Shown here: positions 1 to 10,996 of the stretch, one piece after another
Layout: every line of letters begins with the position of its first letter
How positions within the stretch are numbered: position 1 is the stretch's first letter
DNA from: Methanobrevibacter millerae
Lineage (GTDB): Archaea; Methanobacteriota; Methanobacteria; Methanobacteriales; Methanobacteriaceae
Reading direction: 5' to 3'
Assembly (NCBI GenBank): GCA_015063005.1
Contig: SUTF01000009.1
Coordinates: 1-64,000, forward strand
Length of the DNA stretch: 64,000 nucleotides
The notes under the pieces: model-generated
The model's input: the letters and a program-made list of their open reading frames with translations, nothing else
Told to the model about the DNA's origin: nothing
Database searches by the model: none
Made by a program: the position numbers and the translations under genes

Positions 1-77
1 ACGAATTTTCATCGAAGTAAATTTTCAACTGTAAAAAATTTAAAATAAAATAAGCCTATAAAATTTTACAGACTCTT

Positions 78-1469
<1,392 letters not shown>

Positions 1470-1503
1470 TTATTTTGATATGACAATTAATTTTTTGTAC
1501 TTT

Positions 1504-1515
1504 CTTATATTTAAT
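1504..1515 (-). promoter_or_regulatory. candidate TATA box for gdhA
   Basis: Reading the minus strand, ATTAAATATAAG lies about 65 nt upstream of the TTG start, behind an A-rich stretch that could serve as BRE. This would put transcription start near 1480 with a leader of about 40 nt. The surroundings are very AT-rich, so the call is tentative. Confidence 0.4.
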
Positions 1516-1770
1516 AGTTTTCAATTTTTTTAAAAAAAATCGAATATAATTAACAATATCAATAAAAACATTAGACAAAATAATAAAAATAATAAAAAAA
1601 TATAGAAAATAATTTAGAAGTTTTATTATATTATTTTACAAAGTCCAATAAAAATTATGATTTTGTAGACAAAATTATAAAAAATCAAATAATTTTAAAA
1701 AATATATATAAAAATAATAAGAAAATATTAAATTGTTTAAAAAAATAGTATAAATTTAAACAAAAAAGGC

Positions 1771-1828
1771 TGGAAGTATATGTCCGACTAAAAAATAAAC
1801 AATAGATGGGTGGAAGTATATGTCCGAC
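1771..1828. repeat. pair of 18-bp direct repeats in the gdhA-prf1 gap
   Basis: TGGAAGTATATGTCCGAC occurs at 1771-1788 and again at 1811-1828 (40-bp period) in otherwise low-complexity AT sequence. The 465-bp gap 1440-1904 holds this pair, the gdhA promoter candidate and the prf1 terminator. I see no credible gene in it. The relatively GC-rich repeats stand out and could be a regulator site or a mobile-element scar. Confidence 0.7.
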
Positions 1829-1869
1829 CAAAAAATTATTAAAAAAATTACTCCAAAAAATCAGCAAAA

Positions 1870-1906
1870 AATAATAAAAAAAAGTAAAGGATTAATTAAA
1901 ATCCTT
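1870..1906 (-). terminator. stem-loop terminator straddling the prf1 stop
   Basis: AAGGATT (1887-1893) and AATCCTT (1900-1906) pair perfectly around a 6-nt loop. The stem overlaps the prf1 stop codon (1905-1907). On the minus strand a T-run follows (about 1870-1882). Confidence 0.6.
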
Positions 1907-3149
1907 AGTGTCCCACGTAATATCTCAATATTGCGCCGATACCACCGAATGCACGGAAAAGTTGCATACCCTCTTCAGTTTCAGTGGAGATAAACTCTAC
2001 AGCAGTATTCATTTCTTCTGCCATTTCAACAAAATCGTCAACTAAAAGTTCAGAAGAGTCTTCCTTAAGTACTTCATTACAGTTAGGACAACGTTTTTCA
2101 AGTGAATCCGCTTCAGATTGAGTTTTAACAGTAACTCCTTCTTCATGACCACAGCTTCCACACTTGAAAGTCTTACGCATGGATGTTAAATCTTCAGATA
2201 AAAGCAAAGTGTCAACCGCACCTATAATCAAATTATTCCTAACTTCATCCTCACCATAGGAGTACAATCCATCATCTTTTCTAAGCTCTCCCAAAAACCT
2301 TTGGATAACTTTCTTTTCATGCATTACATCCAGTTCATCCAAAAGATCAGTAGATTTATCAATTACTTCACGGATACCAAATTCACCAGTATATGAAGTA
2401 TCTACAGTTGCAATAATCTTATCCTTAATTTCATATTGAATGTAATCAGCGTCAACCAAATCATTTTTGGTAAAACCCGGTCCACCGATAACTACGGCTT
2501 TTAAATCATCCTTTAAAGGTAAGAACTCATCGTTGATATGCTGAGCGATACGTTTTAAGAACTCACGAGCAGCATCTTCAATTACACGGTCAAACCTTCT
2601 TTGTGATTGACCTCCAGCTTTATGCTTTCCTGGAACACCACTGGTTAAATGAGACAATATGGTAATTTTTTTACCTTTCAATGTAGCTATAGTAGCTTCT
2701 TTTCTGTCAACTACAGCGAAACCATAAGTATCCCTTTCCTCAATCATATATTCCAATGGTTCCAAGAAGAACTCATTATTACATTTATACCAGTAAGTAG
2801 TAACAGGTTCAGGTGGCTCTAAAATGTATTTTTCCATTTTTTCAGTACCTGGACCACCTTTAGGAATCATACCAACAAACAAAACAATCCCATTTTCCGG
2901 AGGCTGTTTATATAGACGTATGCTCTGTAAAATAACCTCAATAGCTGATTGAACATTCTTTTTAGTTTGTTTACTCTTGATGTTTGCACTTTGTCCAAGT
3001 TCATCCCTCATATGTTTACCGACATCACTGAGTTGCTTGTCAGGAGGAATGTAAACTGAAACAAGTTCTGTACCTCTACCTCTTTTTTGTGATAACTCTT
3101 TTAAAGTTTTTTTAAATTCATATAATTCTTTTGATGAGACTTCTGCCAT
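1905..3149 (-). CDS. prf1: peptide chain release factor aRF1
   Basis: Class-1 release factor that recognises all three stop codons and triggers peptidyl-tRNA hydrolysis. The NIKS codon-recognition motif is at residues 56-59 and the catalytic GGQ at 179-181. A Cys4 zinc-ribbon-like segment (CGSCG ... CPNC) lies in the C-terminal domain. The length, 414 residues, is normal for aRF1. GGGGAT precedes the ATG at good spacing. It is monocistronic, with a stem-loop terminator overlapping its stop codon. Confidence 0.97.
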   Translation of the reverse strand: MAEVSSKELYEFKKTLKELSQKRGRGTELVSVYIPPDKQLSDVGKHMRDELGQSANIKSKQTKKNVQSAIEVILQSIRLYKQPPENGIVLFVGMIPKGGPGTEKMEKYILEPPEPVTTYWYKCNNEFFLEPLEYMIEERDTYGFAVVDRKEATIATLKGKKITILSHLTSGVPGKHKAGGQSQRRFDRVIEDAAREFLKRIAQHINDEFLPLKDDLKAVVIGGPGFTKNDLVDADYIQYEIKDKIIATVDTSYTGEFGIREVIDKSTDLLDELDVMHEKKVIQRFLGELRKDDGLYSYGEDEVRNNLIIGAVDTLLLSEDLTSMRKTFKCGSCGHEEGVTVKTQSEADSLEKRCPNCNEVLKEDSSELLVDDFVEMAEEMNTAVEFISTETEEGMQLFRAFGGIGAILRYYVGH

Positions 3150-3231
3150 GATATCCCCTATAATAAAATTAATATAATATATTAAATTATCTAATTACAA
3201 ATATAAATAATTAATGAAAAAATAGCCAAAT

Positions 3232-4197
3232 TTAGGATAATTTCAATTTTCCATAATATTTAAACAATTCAATTTCATCATCTGAAATCGTTTCCATTTC
3301 CAATAAATCCAAGTTAGTTAACTCCTTTATTTCACGGGCCAAACATAAATATGTATCAGGATATTCATTATGTCCAATGATAGTCCAAATAATCGAATTA
3401 TTGAAAACAAGCTCCAAATACCAATCATATCCATCCAATTCAGGAGAATCATAATTTAGGGATTTGTTTTGATACGATTCAAAAATCCATTCATAAACTC
3501 CATACTTTTCCAAAAGATCGAATAATATTGAAAAATCGGCATTTTCCTTTTCAAAATAACCTTCAATTGTATTGTTTTCAAAATCAATCATTACGCTTGG
3601 ATGTGGAGTGTCATAAGGAAAAACCTCATAATGACCGAATTCAAGACCAGTCAACTCCAATTTGTTATTCTGCTTATCGTATATTCCATCCTGTTTAATA
3701 TTAAAAAAAAGATTGGTTATGATATTTTCAAGATTGGAAATGTTTAAAACATCAAACTTAACCAATTTTATCAAAAGCTCATTAAACTTAAGCCAATCTT
3801 TTGGGAAATTATTCTTAATGGAATATTCCTGATAATCATTGGAATAATACAGGTTGATATTGCATGAGTAGATATTTTCCAATTTTTCAAAATAACTGAA
3901 ACCTTCTGATTTGAAACCATCAAAAAGATTTAATTTCTCAAATTCCTTCCCAAACAGCTCGCAGTCACTTTCATCGATGTCATAAATTTTACTAAGAACT
4001 CTTGATTTCAAATCACTTAAAATAGGATCGCATGGATTTTCCAATGAGTAATTGCCTTCATAGAATTGGTCAGGATAAATCATTTCATTAATGTTAAAAT
4101 AAGCTTTTTTAGAAAGCAAATCTATGATAAAACATTCATAATGCTTGTTTAATTTTTTAAAATTGAATCTTTGAGTAATCTCTATTTTTTCAAGCAT
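3232..4197 (-). CDS. hypothetical protein, 321 aa
   Basis: I do not recognise a family. The protein is acidic and rich in Asn, Phe, Tyr and Glu, with no signal peptide, membrane segment or Cys cluster. The C-terminal third (around GYDWYLELVF and WTIIGHNEYPDTY) looks like a compact alpha/beta domain with many aromatic residues. A GGTG motif sits upstream of the ATG. It is divergent from the zinc-ribbon gene at 4284. Base composition resembles the neighbours, so recent transfer is not evident. Confidence 0.75.
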   Translation of the reverse strand: MLEKIEITQRFNFKKLNKHYECFIIDLLSKKAYFNINEMIYPDQFYEGNYSLENPCDPILSDLKSRVLSKIYDIDESDCELFGKEFEKLNLFDGFKSEGFSYFEKLENIYSCNINLYYSNDYQEYSIKNNFPKDWLKFNELLIKLVKFDVLNISNLENIITNLFFNIKQDGIYDKQNNKLELTGLEFGHYEVFPYDTPHPSVMIDFENNTIEGYFEKENADFSILFDLLEKYGVYEWIFESYQNKSLNYDSPELDGYDWYLELVFNNSIIWTIIGHNEYPDTYLCLAREIKELTNLDLLEMETISDDEIELFKYYGKLKLS

Positions 4198-4283
4198 TAT
4201 CCATACACCTAAATTTATTCATATAATTATTTTATAATAACTTTTAAATAAATTGATTGACTAATTTAAATTAAAGTGATAAT

Positions 4284-4808
4284 ATGGTTATGAGAAGATG
4301 CCCACAATGCCACACAACAAGCGATGATCAATATGGATTTTGTATAAAATGCGGATATGAATTTCCTAAACTGGAAGATGTAGCGAATGTATGTCCATTA
4401 TGCAATTATCCGAATCCTGATGAGGCAGAATACTGTGTGAAATGTGGCAGTCCATTAATTTTTAAAAATCAGATGGAAAACGCTGAATCTTCATTGAACC
4501 CTATCGTTATTAAAAGAGAAATTTCTATGGATGCCGAAAGAATAAGAAACACACCACACACAAGCAGAATATTGATTGCTTTAGGTTATATCTTTTCAAT
4601 TTTAGGTGGGCTTTTAGGACTTATCATTGCAATTTACCTCATAACCCGAAAAGATCCAGTTGCAAAAAAGCATGGGCGTATCCAACTGGGAATTTTCATA
4701 TTCTACCTGGTCTTATTGTTGATTCTAATATTGACCGGAGCGATTACTTCAGAAACCCTAATTCAATATAGCCAAATGAATTTAACCAACATTACTAACC
4801 GGATTTGA
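4284..4808 (+). CDS. zinc-ribbon membrane protein
   Basis: Two zinc-ribbon units occur in the first 60 residues (CPQC...CIKCG and CPLC...CVKCG, each CxxC-x(n)-CxxC). Two hydrophobic segments follow at about residues 96-120 and 132-155 (ILIALGYIFSILGGLLGLI and LGIFIFYLVLLLILIL). The ribbon part probably faces the cytoplasm. Such proteins are common in methanogens and mostly uncharacterised, so no specific function is claimed. The start is the first ATG, with GTGAT just upstream; a second ATG two codons later is possible. The 3' end overlaps the convergent rimI gene by 14 nt. Confidence 0.8.
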   Translation: MVMRRCPQCHTTSDDQYGFCIKCGYEFPKLEDVANVCPLCNYPNPDEAEYCVKCGSPLIFKNQMENAESSLNPIVIKREISMDAERIRNTPHTSRILIALGYIFSILGGLLGLIIAIYLITRKDPVAKKHGRIQLGIFIFYLVLLLILILTGAITSETLIQYSQMNLTNITNRI

Positions 4809-5241
4809 TGATTGGCAGATACATTACAATAGCCCCATCACCGCTGTCATAATAATTTGGAACTATTCGGTCAACCCTAAAGTTGAATCCCTTATAAAAT
4901 TCATATGCCCCACAGTTGTTTTCATTGACTTCCAGATAGATATTGGCAATGTCAAACATCATTAGAATCTGAATGGCCTTTGACAACAATCGAGTTCCCG
5001 CCTTCAATCTCCGGTAATTTTTATCGACTGCAAGAGATATTATATGTCCCTGATTTTCATACTTTATCCAAAAAATAATATATCCTATAACATAGCCATC
5101 AAGTTCCGCCACCAAAAATCCAGTTCCCATATCGTATAAACTTTTAAACATGTTTATTCCATAGGACTGGTCAAATGACATATTTTCAATTTCAAAAACT
5201 CTCTTTAAATCGGCGGGAGTGAACTCTCGAATAATCATCAT
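4795..5241 (-). CDS. rimI: GNAT N-acetyltransferase, RimI-like
   Basis: A 148-residue GNAT-fold protein. The acetyl-CoA-binding motif A is visible (ISLAVDKNYRRLKAGTRLL, with R-x-x-x-G-T/x-R-L), followed by LEVNENNCGAYEFYKGFNF, the signature of RimI/Ard1-type protein N-terminal acetyltransferases. Archaeal homologues acetylate protein N termini. Two consecutive ATG codons make the exact start uncertain by one residue. Confidence 0.88.
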   Translation of the reverse strand: MMIIREFTPADLKRVFEIENMSFDQSYGINMFKSLYDMGTGFLVAELDGYVIGYIIFWIKYENQGHIISLAVDKNYRRLKAGTRLLSKAIQILMMFDIANIYLEVNENNCGAYEFYKGFNFRVDRIVPNYYDSGDGAIVMYLPIIKSG

Positions 5242-5320
5242 ATCAATAATATAACAAAAAAGTTATTTAAATATTTTTAAAATACATATTAATAGAACAA
5301 AAAGTAAGGGCTGATAAAAT

Positions 5321-5713
5321 ATGTGGCAGAATTTCGCCGAATACATTCATTTACAATGCGATAAAAATCCAACAAGAATATGTGAAATTGGAGTTGGAAA
5401 ATTTACACAGGTTTTTGACTACCTATCCAAACAGGACAATGTTGAGATATTTAAAACTGACATTTCACCAGCGGATTTAAGCGTCATTAAAGATGATGTC
5501 ACCAAACCTAATTTAGAATTATACAAAGATGTGGACATCATCTATTCAATAAGACCGCCTAGTGAACTTCAGCCATATATTATAGATTTGGCTTTAAAAG
5601 CAAAAACCAAACTAATTATCAAACCATTATTTAATGAAGATTTAAATAGTAAAAGAGTACAACTAAAACTAAAAAATTACAAAAAAGCAAGCTTCTACAT
5701 ATTAGGTGTATAA
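5321..5713 (+). CDS. UPF0146 family protein
   Basis: A 130-residue protein with a truncated Rossmann-like, SAM-methyltransferase-like core: CEIGVGKFTQVFDYL, then KTDISP and DIIYSIRPPSELQPYI. This pattern is that of the archaeal UPF0146 family, whose function is unknown. AGGGCTGAT precedes the ATG. Its TAA stop is directly followed by the ATG of the P-type ATPase gene, so the two are probably translationally coupled. Confidence 0.88.
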   Translation: MWQNFAEYIHLQCDKNPTRICEIGVGKFTQVFDYLSKQDNVEIFKTDISPADLSVIKDDVTKPNLELYKDVDIIYSIRPPSELQPYIIDLALKAKTKLIIKPLFNEDLNSKRVQLKLKNYKKASFYILGV

Positions 5714-8152
5714 ATGAAAGAAAGTATTTTATCCAAATATAAAACTTCCGCAAATGGTTTGGCTGATGAGGAAGTCACACAAAGACAACACAAATATGGA
5801 TTTAATGAAATTGAAGAAAAGAAACCTAAAAGTCCTTTTAAATTATTCATCGAACAGTTTATTGATATTTTAATTGGATTATTATTCATTGCAGCTGTTG
5901 CAGCATATTTTGTAGGCGACATAATAGACGCTTTCGTAATCATGATTGCAATCATTCTAAATGCAGTTATAGGATTCATTCAGGAATACCGTTCACAAAA
6001 AGCATCTGAAATGCTGAAAAGCCTTATAACAAAAGAGGCAGTGGTTAAAAGGAATTCGAAAGTTCAAAAAATAGAATCAAAAGAACTGACCGTTGGAGAC
6101 ATTGTGCTTTTAGAGGAAGGAGATAAGGTTCCTGCAGACATTATTCTAATAGAATCAAACAATTTGCATGTTGATGAATCATCTTTAACAGGTGAATCGG
6201 AAGCAATAGCAAAAGATGTGAATGATGAAGCATATATGGATTCAAATATTATTTCCGGGAATGCTGTGGGTATTGTGTCCAAAATTGGAATGAAAACCGA
6301 AATAGGCAAAATCGCAGAAATGGTTCAGGAAGATGACGGAGAAACTCCACTTCAGGTTAAAGTTTCAAAGCTTGGAAAAATCTTATCTGCAATAGCGATT
6401 GCAGTATGTGTTTTCGTTTTCATTTTGGAATTTACAAAAGGGATACCTCTTGTCGAAACATTCATGACAGCAGTTTCACTTGCTGTTGCGGCAATACCTG
6501 AAGGATTGCCTGCAGTATTAACATTGACATTGGCTTTGGGAATGCAGGAAATGGCAAAATCAAATGCTATTGTGAAAAGACTGCTTTCTGTTGAAACATT
6601 AGGGTCATGCGATATCATCTGCAGTGACAAAACAGGTACATTGACAGAAAACAAAATGGCCGTTAGGCAATCATTCTTTTACAATGAAAGTAGAACTGCC
6701 CAAATAGGAATGTTATGCAACAATGCAATAGAAAGTGATGGTGAAATTATAGGAGATCCTACAGATGAAGCCATTTTTAAATATTTCAATGAAAATTCAC
6801 AAGATTATAAGGGATTTGAAAGAGTTAATGAAATTCCACTTGACAGCAACCGTAAAATGATGAGCTGTGAATATAGCTTCGAAGGTGAAAATAATGCCAT
6901 ATTGTCAAAAGGTGCTCCAGAAATAATTATAAGCAAAAGCAAATATATAGATAATGATGGAAGTATTGAAATAATCACACCACAAATAAAGGAAACACTA
7001 TTGAAAAAAATTGATGAAATGGCGAGCGATGCCTTAAGAACAATAGGATTTGCATACAAAACAAAAGATGAAAATGATGATGAAAAAGACCTGATTTTCA
7101 CAGGGCTTGTAGGAATAATAGACCCTCCGAAAGAAAGTGCCAAAAAAGCTATTGAAGATTGTAAAAATGCTGGAATCAAAGTGATAATGATTACAGGCGA
7201 TCATGAAATTACAGCAAAGGCAATAGCTCGAGAATTAGATATATTGAATGATGGAAAAGTAATTACCGGTGCTGAATTGGAACAATTGAGTGATGATGAG
7301 TATTTAGATATTGTTGAGGATATCGAAGTTTATGCAAGGGTAAAACCTGCACAAAAGATGAGAATTGTTGAAACATTAAAAAGCAAAGGCCATACTGTTT
7401 CAATGACCGGTGATGGAGTGAATGATGCACCTGCACTTAAAAAGGCATCAATTGGAGTTGCAATGGGGAACGGAACCGAAGTTGCACGTGAAGCATCAGA
7501 CATGATTATACAGGACAATAACTTTGCAACAATTGTAAAGGCAATTGAAGAAGGAAGAAAAATCTACGATAACATCAAAAGATTCGTTAAGTTCCAGGTG
7601 TCAACCAATATCGGTGCCATAATTACAATAATAGGCACTAGTATTTTAAGCTTGCCCGTTCCATTTTCTCCAGTACAACTGTTATGGATTAACATAGTGA
7701 TGGACGGACCTCCGGCACAGACATTGGGAATGGAAGGTGCTGAAAAGGACATAATGGAAAGGAAACCTCAAACTGGAGATATATTAAATAGAAAAATACT
7801 CACCAAAATACTTATTTCAGGAATAGTGATGGCTATTGGAACAATATGCGTATTTGATTACCAGTTAAGCATTTCAACACAAACTAAAGCAATGACAGTC
7901 ACATTCACATTATTCGTACTTTACCAGCTATTCAATGCATATAACTGTAAAGCAAACTCCAACGCTTCAAGCAAATTCCTGTATATTGGAATAATAATCT
8001 CATTTATATTGCAGGTTCTAATCATATATGTTCCACAATTGCAAATAATCTTTAAAACGACAAGCATAGACATTATCGATTGGATTATGATTATAATCGT
8101 TGCATTTACCATAATAATAACAGAAAAAATAATGAACAAAGTGATAGAATGA
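5714..8152 (+). CDS. P-type cation-transporting ATPase (P2A, Ca2+-pump-like)
   Basis: An 812-residue membrane ion pump. Visible motifs: N-terminal cation-ATPase domain, LTGES in the actuator domain (about residue 160), AAIPEGLPAV in M4, the phosphorylation motif DKTGT with D305, and the hinge MTGDGVNDAPALKKA. The C-terminal part carries the last transmembrane helices. The PEGL motif and overall length place it with SERCA/PMCA-type calcium pumps rather than heavy-metal pumps. Exact ion specificity is inferred. The gene starts immediately after the UPF0146 stop and overlaps cbiJ by ATGA. Confidence 0.93.
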   Translation: MKESILSKYKTSANGLADEEVTQRQHKYGFNEIEEKKPKSPFKLFIEQFIDILIGLLFIAAVAAYFVGDIIDAFVIMIAIILNAVIGFIQEYRSQKASEMLKSLITKEAVVKRNSKVQKIESKELTVGDIVLLEEGDKVPADIILIESNNLHVDESSLTGESEAIAKDVNDEAYMDSNIISGNAVGIVSKIGMKTEIGKIAEMVQEDDGETPLQVKVSKLGKILSAIAIAVCVFVFILEFTKGIPLVETFMTAVSLAVAAIPEGLPAVLTLTLALGMQEMAKSNAIVKRLLSVETLGSCDIICSDKTGTLTENKMAVRQSFFYNESRTAQIGMLCNNAIESDGEIIGDPTDEAIFKYFNENSQDYKGFERVNEIPLDSNRKMMSCEYSFEGENNAILSKGAPEIIISKSKYIDNDGSIEIITPQIKETLLKKIDEMASDALRTIGFAYKTKDENDDEKDLIFTGLVGIIDPPKESAKKAIEDCKNAGIKVIMITGDHEITAKAIARELDILNDGKVITGAELEQLSDDEYLDIVEDIEVYARVKPAQKMRIVETLKSKGHTVSMTGDGVNDAPALKKASIGVAMGNGTEVAREASDMIIQDNNFATIVKAIEEGRKIYDNIKRFVKFQVSTNIGAIITIIGTSILSLPVPFSPVQLLWINIVMDGPPAQTLGMEGAEKDIMERKPQTGDILNRKILTKILISGIVMAIGTICVFDYQLSISTQTKAMTVTFTLFVLYQLFNAYNCKANSNASSKFLYIGIIISFILQVLIIYVPQLQIIFKTTSIDIIDWIMIIIVAFTIIITEKIMNKVIE

Positions 8153-8943
8153 AAAAAATGAATATTTTTCTTTTAGGTGGAACAAAGGACTCAACTGAAT
8201 TGATTAAACATTTAAAAAGCAGTTATGATGCCCATATTTTAACCACAACGACTACAGAATATGGATCCAAATTGGCTATCGAAGCAGGAAGCAACGACAC
8301 TATAGCAAGACCCCTCCTGAAAGATGAAATTATCGAAATCATTGATAATTCCGACTTTGATTTGTTGATTGATGCAACACACCCATTTGCCGAGCACATT
8401 ACCAAAACAAGTAAAAGCGTTTCAAAGATTTGCAACATCAAATATATTCGTTTTGAAAGGCCATCATTAAGCTTTGATGATATAGATGATTCACATATCG
8501 TTTATGCAAAGTCATTTGTAAATGCCGGCGAAATAATAGCTGAACAGTACCCTGAAGGAAACGTCTTGCATTTTGCAGGAGCCAATACCATGGAAGACGT
8601 TTTAAAAAATGTGGCGAGTGAACGATTCTATCCTCGCATTTTAAAGGTTCCGAAATCAATTGAGAAATGCGAAAAGCTAGGTATTGAAAATGACCATATC
8701 ATAGAGATGAAAGGTGCTGCCAGCTTAGAGGAAAACATAGATTTAATTGAAAAGTATAATGCAAGTGTCATGATAACAAAGGAAAGCGGTGAAATAGGCG
8801 GAGTAATTGAAAAGATTGAAGCTGCAAATCAGAAGGATATATCTTTACTCATGATAAAAAGGCCAGTTATAAAAGAACTGGAAAAAGAAGACATAGTTTC
8901 AACACTTGAAGAGTTTGATAAAAAAATAGAAAAACTGTTTTAA
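8149..8943 (+). CDS. cbiJ: precorrin-6A/cobalt-precorrin-6A reductase
   Basis: Reduces the corrin ring precursor (cobalt-)precorrin-6A with NAD(P)H in cobalamin biosynthesis. The sequence begins with a nucleotide-binding strand (MNIFLLGGTKDSTELIKHL) and has the family signature LIDATHPFAEHITKTS. An ATG at 8149 overlaps the ATPase stop (ATGA), which I prefer to the upstream ATG at 8080 inside the ATPase gene. It yields 264 residues, close to the usual length of about 250. Coupling to an ion pump rather than to other cob genes is an odd partnership. Confidence 0.9.
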   Translation: MKKMNIFLLGGTKDSTELIKHLKSSYDAHILTTTTTEYGSKLAIEAGSNDTIARPLLKDEIIEIIDNSDFDLLIDATHPFAEHITKTSKSVSKICNIKYIRFERPSLSFDDIDDSHIVYAKSFVNAGEIIAEQYPEGNVLHFAGANTMEDVLKNVASERFYPRILKVPKSIEKCEKLGIENDHIIEMKGAASLEENIDLIEKYNASVMITKESGEIGGVIEKIEAANQKDISLLMIKRPVIKELEKEDIVSTLEEFDKKIEKLF

Positions 8944-8954
8944 AAATAAATAAG

Positions 8955-9037
8955 CGCCGAGACTGAGATTTGAACTCAGGAGGAGAAACTCCACGGGATT
9001 TCAAGTCCCGCGCCTTACCAGACTAGACTACCTCGGC
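8955..9037 (-). tRNA. tRNA-Ser (UGA), copy 2 of a tandem pair
   Basis: The minus strand folds as a class II tRNA: acceptor GCCGAGG pairing with TCTCGGC (one G-T), discriminator G, and a long variable arm. The anticodon loop CTTGAAA gives anticodon TGA, reading UCA serine codons. No CCA is encoded. It lies 51 nt downstream of a nearly identical copy. Confidence 0.95.
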
Positions 9038-9088
9038 AAAACAAACATATGAAAAATACTTATTTTAAAAATCAAAAATTTTAGATAA

Positions 9089-9171
9089 CGCCGAGACTGG
9101 GATTTGAACCCAGGCGGAGAAACTCCACGGGATTTCAAGTCCCGCGCCTTACCAGGCTAGACTATCTCGGC
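9089..9171 (-). tRNA. tRNA-Ser (UGA), copy 1 of a tandem pair
   Basis: Class II fold with acceptor GCCGAGA/TCTCGGC (perfect), discriminator G, and the same anticodon loop CTTGAAA (TGA). It differs from the downstream copy at only a few paired positions in the acceptor, D and T regions, keeping pairing. It lies 42 nt after rps10 and may be co-transcribed with the str operon. Confidence 0.95.
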
Positions 9172-9189
9172 TTTATGAATATTACAAGG

Positions 9190-9215
9190 AAATATTTAGA
9201 GAAATCTAAATATTT
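9190..9215 (-). terminator. strong stem-loop straddling the rps10 stop
   Basis: AAATATTTAGA (9190-9200) and TCTAAATATTT (9205-9215) form a perfect 11-bp stem with a 4-nt loop, overlapping the rps10 stop codon (9214-9216). No long T-run follows before tRNA-Ser, so it may be a 3'-end or processing signal rather than a terminator. Confidence 0.5.
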
Positions 9216-9522
9216 ATCCTTTAAGTTCAATTTCAATACTTACATTGTCAGGAACATTAACTTTCATTACTTGTCTCATTGCACGTTCGTCAGCTCCAAT
9301 ACCGACCAAACGTTTGTGAATCCTAAGTTCCCATTTTTCCCAAGAAGCTTTACCTTCACCATCTGGTGATTTTCTTGTAGGTACTACTAATTTTTTAGTA
9401 GGTAATGGAATAGGACCAGATAAATCAACACCAGTTCTTTCAGCAATATTTTTGAGTTGATCACAGACATAAGCTAATTTTTCTGGGTCTGTTCCTGTAA
9501 GCTTAATTCTTGCTTGATTCAT
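9214..9522 (-). CDS. rps10: 30S ribosomal protein S10
   Basis: 102 residues, the normal size of archaeal S10/uS10. Family features include the N-terminal [13 protein letters not shown] and the central [37 protein letters not shown] loop (positions 35-70). GGAGG precedes the ATG. It is the last protein gene of the str operon, downstream of tuf. A stem-loop overlaps its stop codon and two tRNA-Ser genes follow. Confidence 0.98.
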   Translation of the reverse strand: MNQARIKLTGTDPEKLAYVCDQLKNIAERTGVDLSGPIPLPTKKLVVPTRKSPDGEGKASWEKWELRIHKRLVGIGADERAMRQVMKVNVPDNVSIEIELKG

Positions 9523-9595
9523 TAATTATCCTCCAAAAAATACAAAAAAAGAAAAGAAAGTAAAAATTATTACTTCCTAATTATTTTTTACAAAC

Positions 9596-10837
9596 TTATT
9601 TTTTATCTGTAACTTTAAGACATAAACCTGCTGCTACAGTTTGACCCATATCCCTAATAGCGAATCTTCCCATAGGTGGGATGTTTTGAGCTTCTTCCAT
9701 AACCATTGGTTTAGTAGGTTTAATTTGGACGATAGCTGCATCACCAGTTTTAAGGAAGTCAGGAGTTCCTTCTTGAGGTTGACCAGTAGCAGGGTCGATT
9801 TTGGAAGTTAATTCTAAGAAAGTACATGCAGTTTGAGAAGTGTGACAGTGGAATACAGGAGTGTATCCAACGGTAATTACACCAGGGTGTTGTAATACAA
9901 CAACTTGTGCAGTAAATTCTTTTGCAACAGTAGGAGCGGAATCAGTGTGACCAGCTACATCTCCTCTTCTGATATCGTTTTTACCTACACCTCTTACGTT
10001 GAATCCGATGTTGTCACCAGGTTCAGCAACTTCAAATTGTTCGTGGTGCATTTCGATAGATTTAACTTCTCCAGAAGCTCCAGCTGGTTCAAATATAACG
10101 TTTTCACCTTTTTTCATGATACCAGTTTCTACTCTTCCTACAGGTACAGTTCCTACACCAGTAATGGAGTAAACGTCTTGAATAGGAATTCTTAAAGGTA
10201 AGTCAGTAGGTTTTTCAGGTGGAGTTAATTTGTCTAATTCATCAATAAGAACATCTCCTTTGTACCAGGACATGTTGTCACTTTTTTCTTTGATGTTGTC
10301 TCCTTCAAATGCGGAAAGAGGAATGAAAGGAATATCAGCAGGGTTTCTACCGATAGATTTGAGTACTACACTAACTTCTTCTTTAACTTCATTGAATTTG
10401 TCTTCGCTGTAATCAACAACATCCATTTTGTTAACAGCAATAATTAATTGTTTAATACCTAAAGTCATGGATAAGAACAAGTGTTCTTTAGTTTGTGGCA
10501 TAACACCGTCGTCTGCTGCAACAACTAATACAGCTGCGTCTGCTTGGGAAGCACCAGTGATCATGTTTTTAACGAAGTCTCTGTGTCCTGGGCAGTCTAC
10601 TACAGTGTAGTCGTATTTTTTGGTGGAGAATTTTTGGTGAGCTAAATCGATAGTTACTCCTCTTTCTCTTTCTTCTCCTAATTTGTCCATAACAAATCTG
10701 AATTTGTTTTCTCCGTCATCTAATTGTTGTTCAGCGATTGCACCAGCTTTTAATAATAAGTGTCCAACTAAAGTGGATTTTCCGTGGTCAACGTGTCCAA
10801 TAAATGCTAAGTTAAGATGTTCTTTTTCTTTTGCCAT
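9596..10837 (-). CDS. tuf: translation elongation factor EF-1 alpha
   Basis: GTPase that delivers aminoacyl-tRNA to the ribosome. P-loop GHVDHGKST lies at residues 14-22, the G3 motif is DCPGHRDF, and G4 is NKMD. 413 residues is typical for archaeal EF-1A. AGAGGT precedes the ATG. It is followed by rps10 after 73 bp and preceded by fusA after about 160 bp of very AT-rich DNA, which may contain its own promoter. Confidence 0.98.
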   Translation of the reverse strand: MAKEKEHLNLAFIGHVDHGKSTLVGHLLLKAGAIAEQQLDDGENKFRFVMDKLGEERERGVTIDLAHQKFSTKKYDYTVVDCPGHRDFVKNMITGASQADAAVLVVAADDGVMPQTKEHLFLSMTLGIKQLIIAVNKMDVVDYSEDKFNEVKEEVSVVLKSIGRNPADIPFIPLSAFEGDNIKEKSDNMSWYKGDVLIDELDKLTPPEKPTDLPLRIPIQDVYSITGVGTVPVGRVETGIMKKGENVIFEPAGASGEVKSIEMHHEQFEVAEPGDNIGFNVRGVGKNDIRRGDVAGHTDSAPTVAKEFTAQVVVLQHPGVITVGYTPVFHCHTSQTACTFLELTSKIDPATGQPQEGTPDFLKTGDAAIVQIKPTKPMVMEEAQNIPPMGRFAIRDMGQTVAAGLCLKVTDKK

Positions 10838-10996
10838 TATAATACCTCTTTAAATTATATATATTAACAAACATTAGTAAGCTTAAATGTTAGCTTAAAT
10901 TTAATTTATATTTTAACATATAAATAGATAATGTTTTTTTCATGAATTTTTAATAAAAATATAAAAAATAAAAAAATTAAATTTTAATTTTTAAAT

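Noticed and set aside
8080..8148. Upstream start of cbiJ inside the ATPase gene
   Set aside because: The extra 23 residues are Asn-rich readout of the ATPase 3' end, and the ATGA overlap at 8149 fits the family start.
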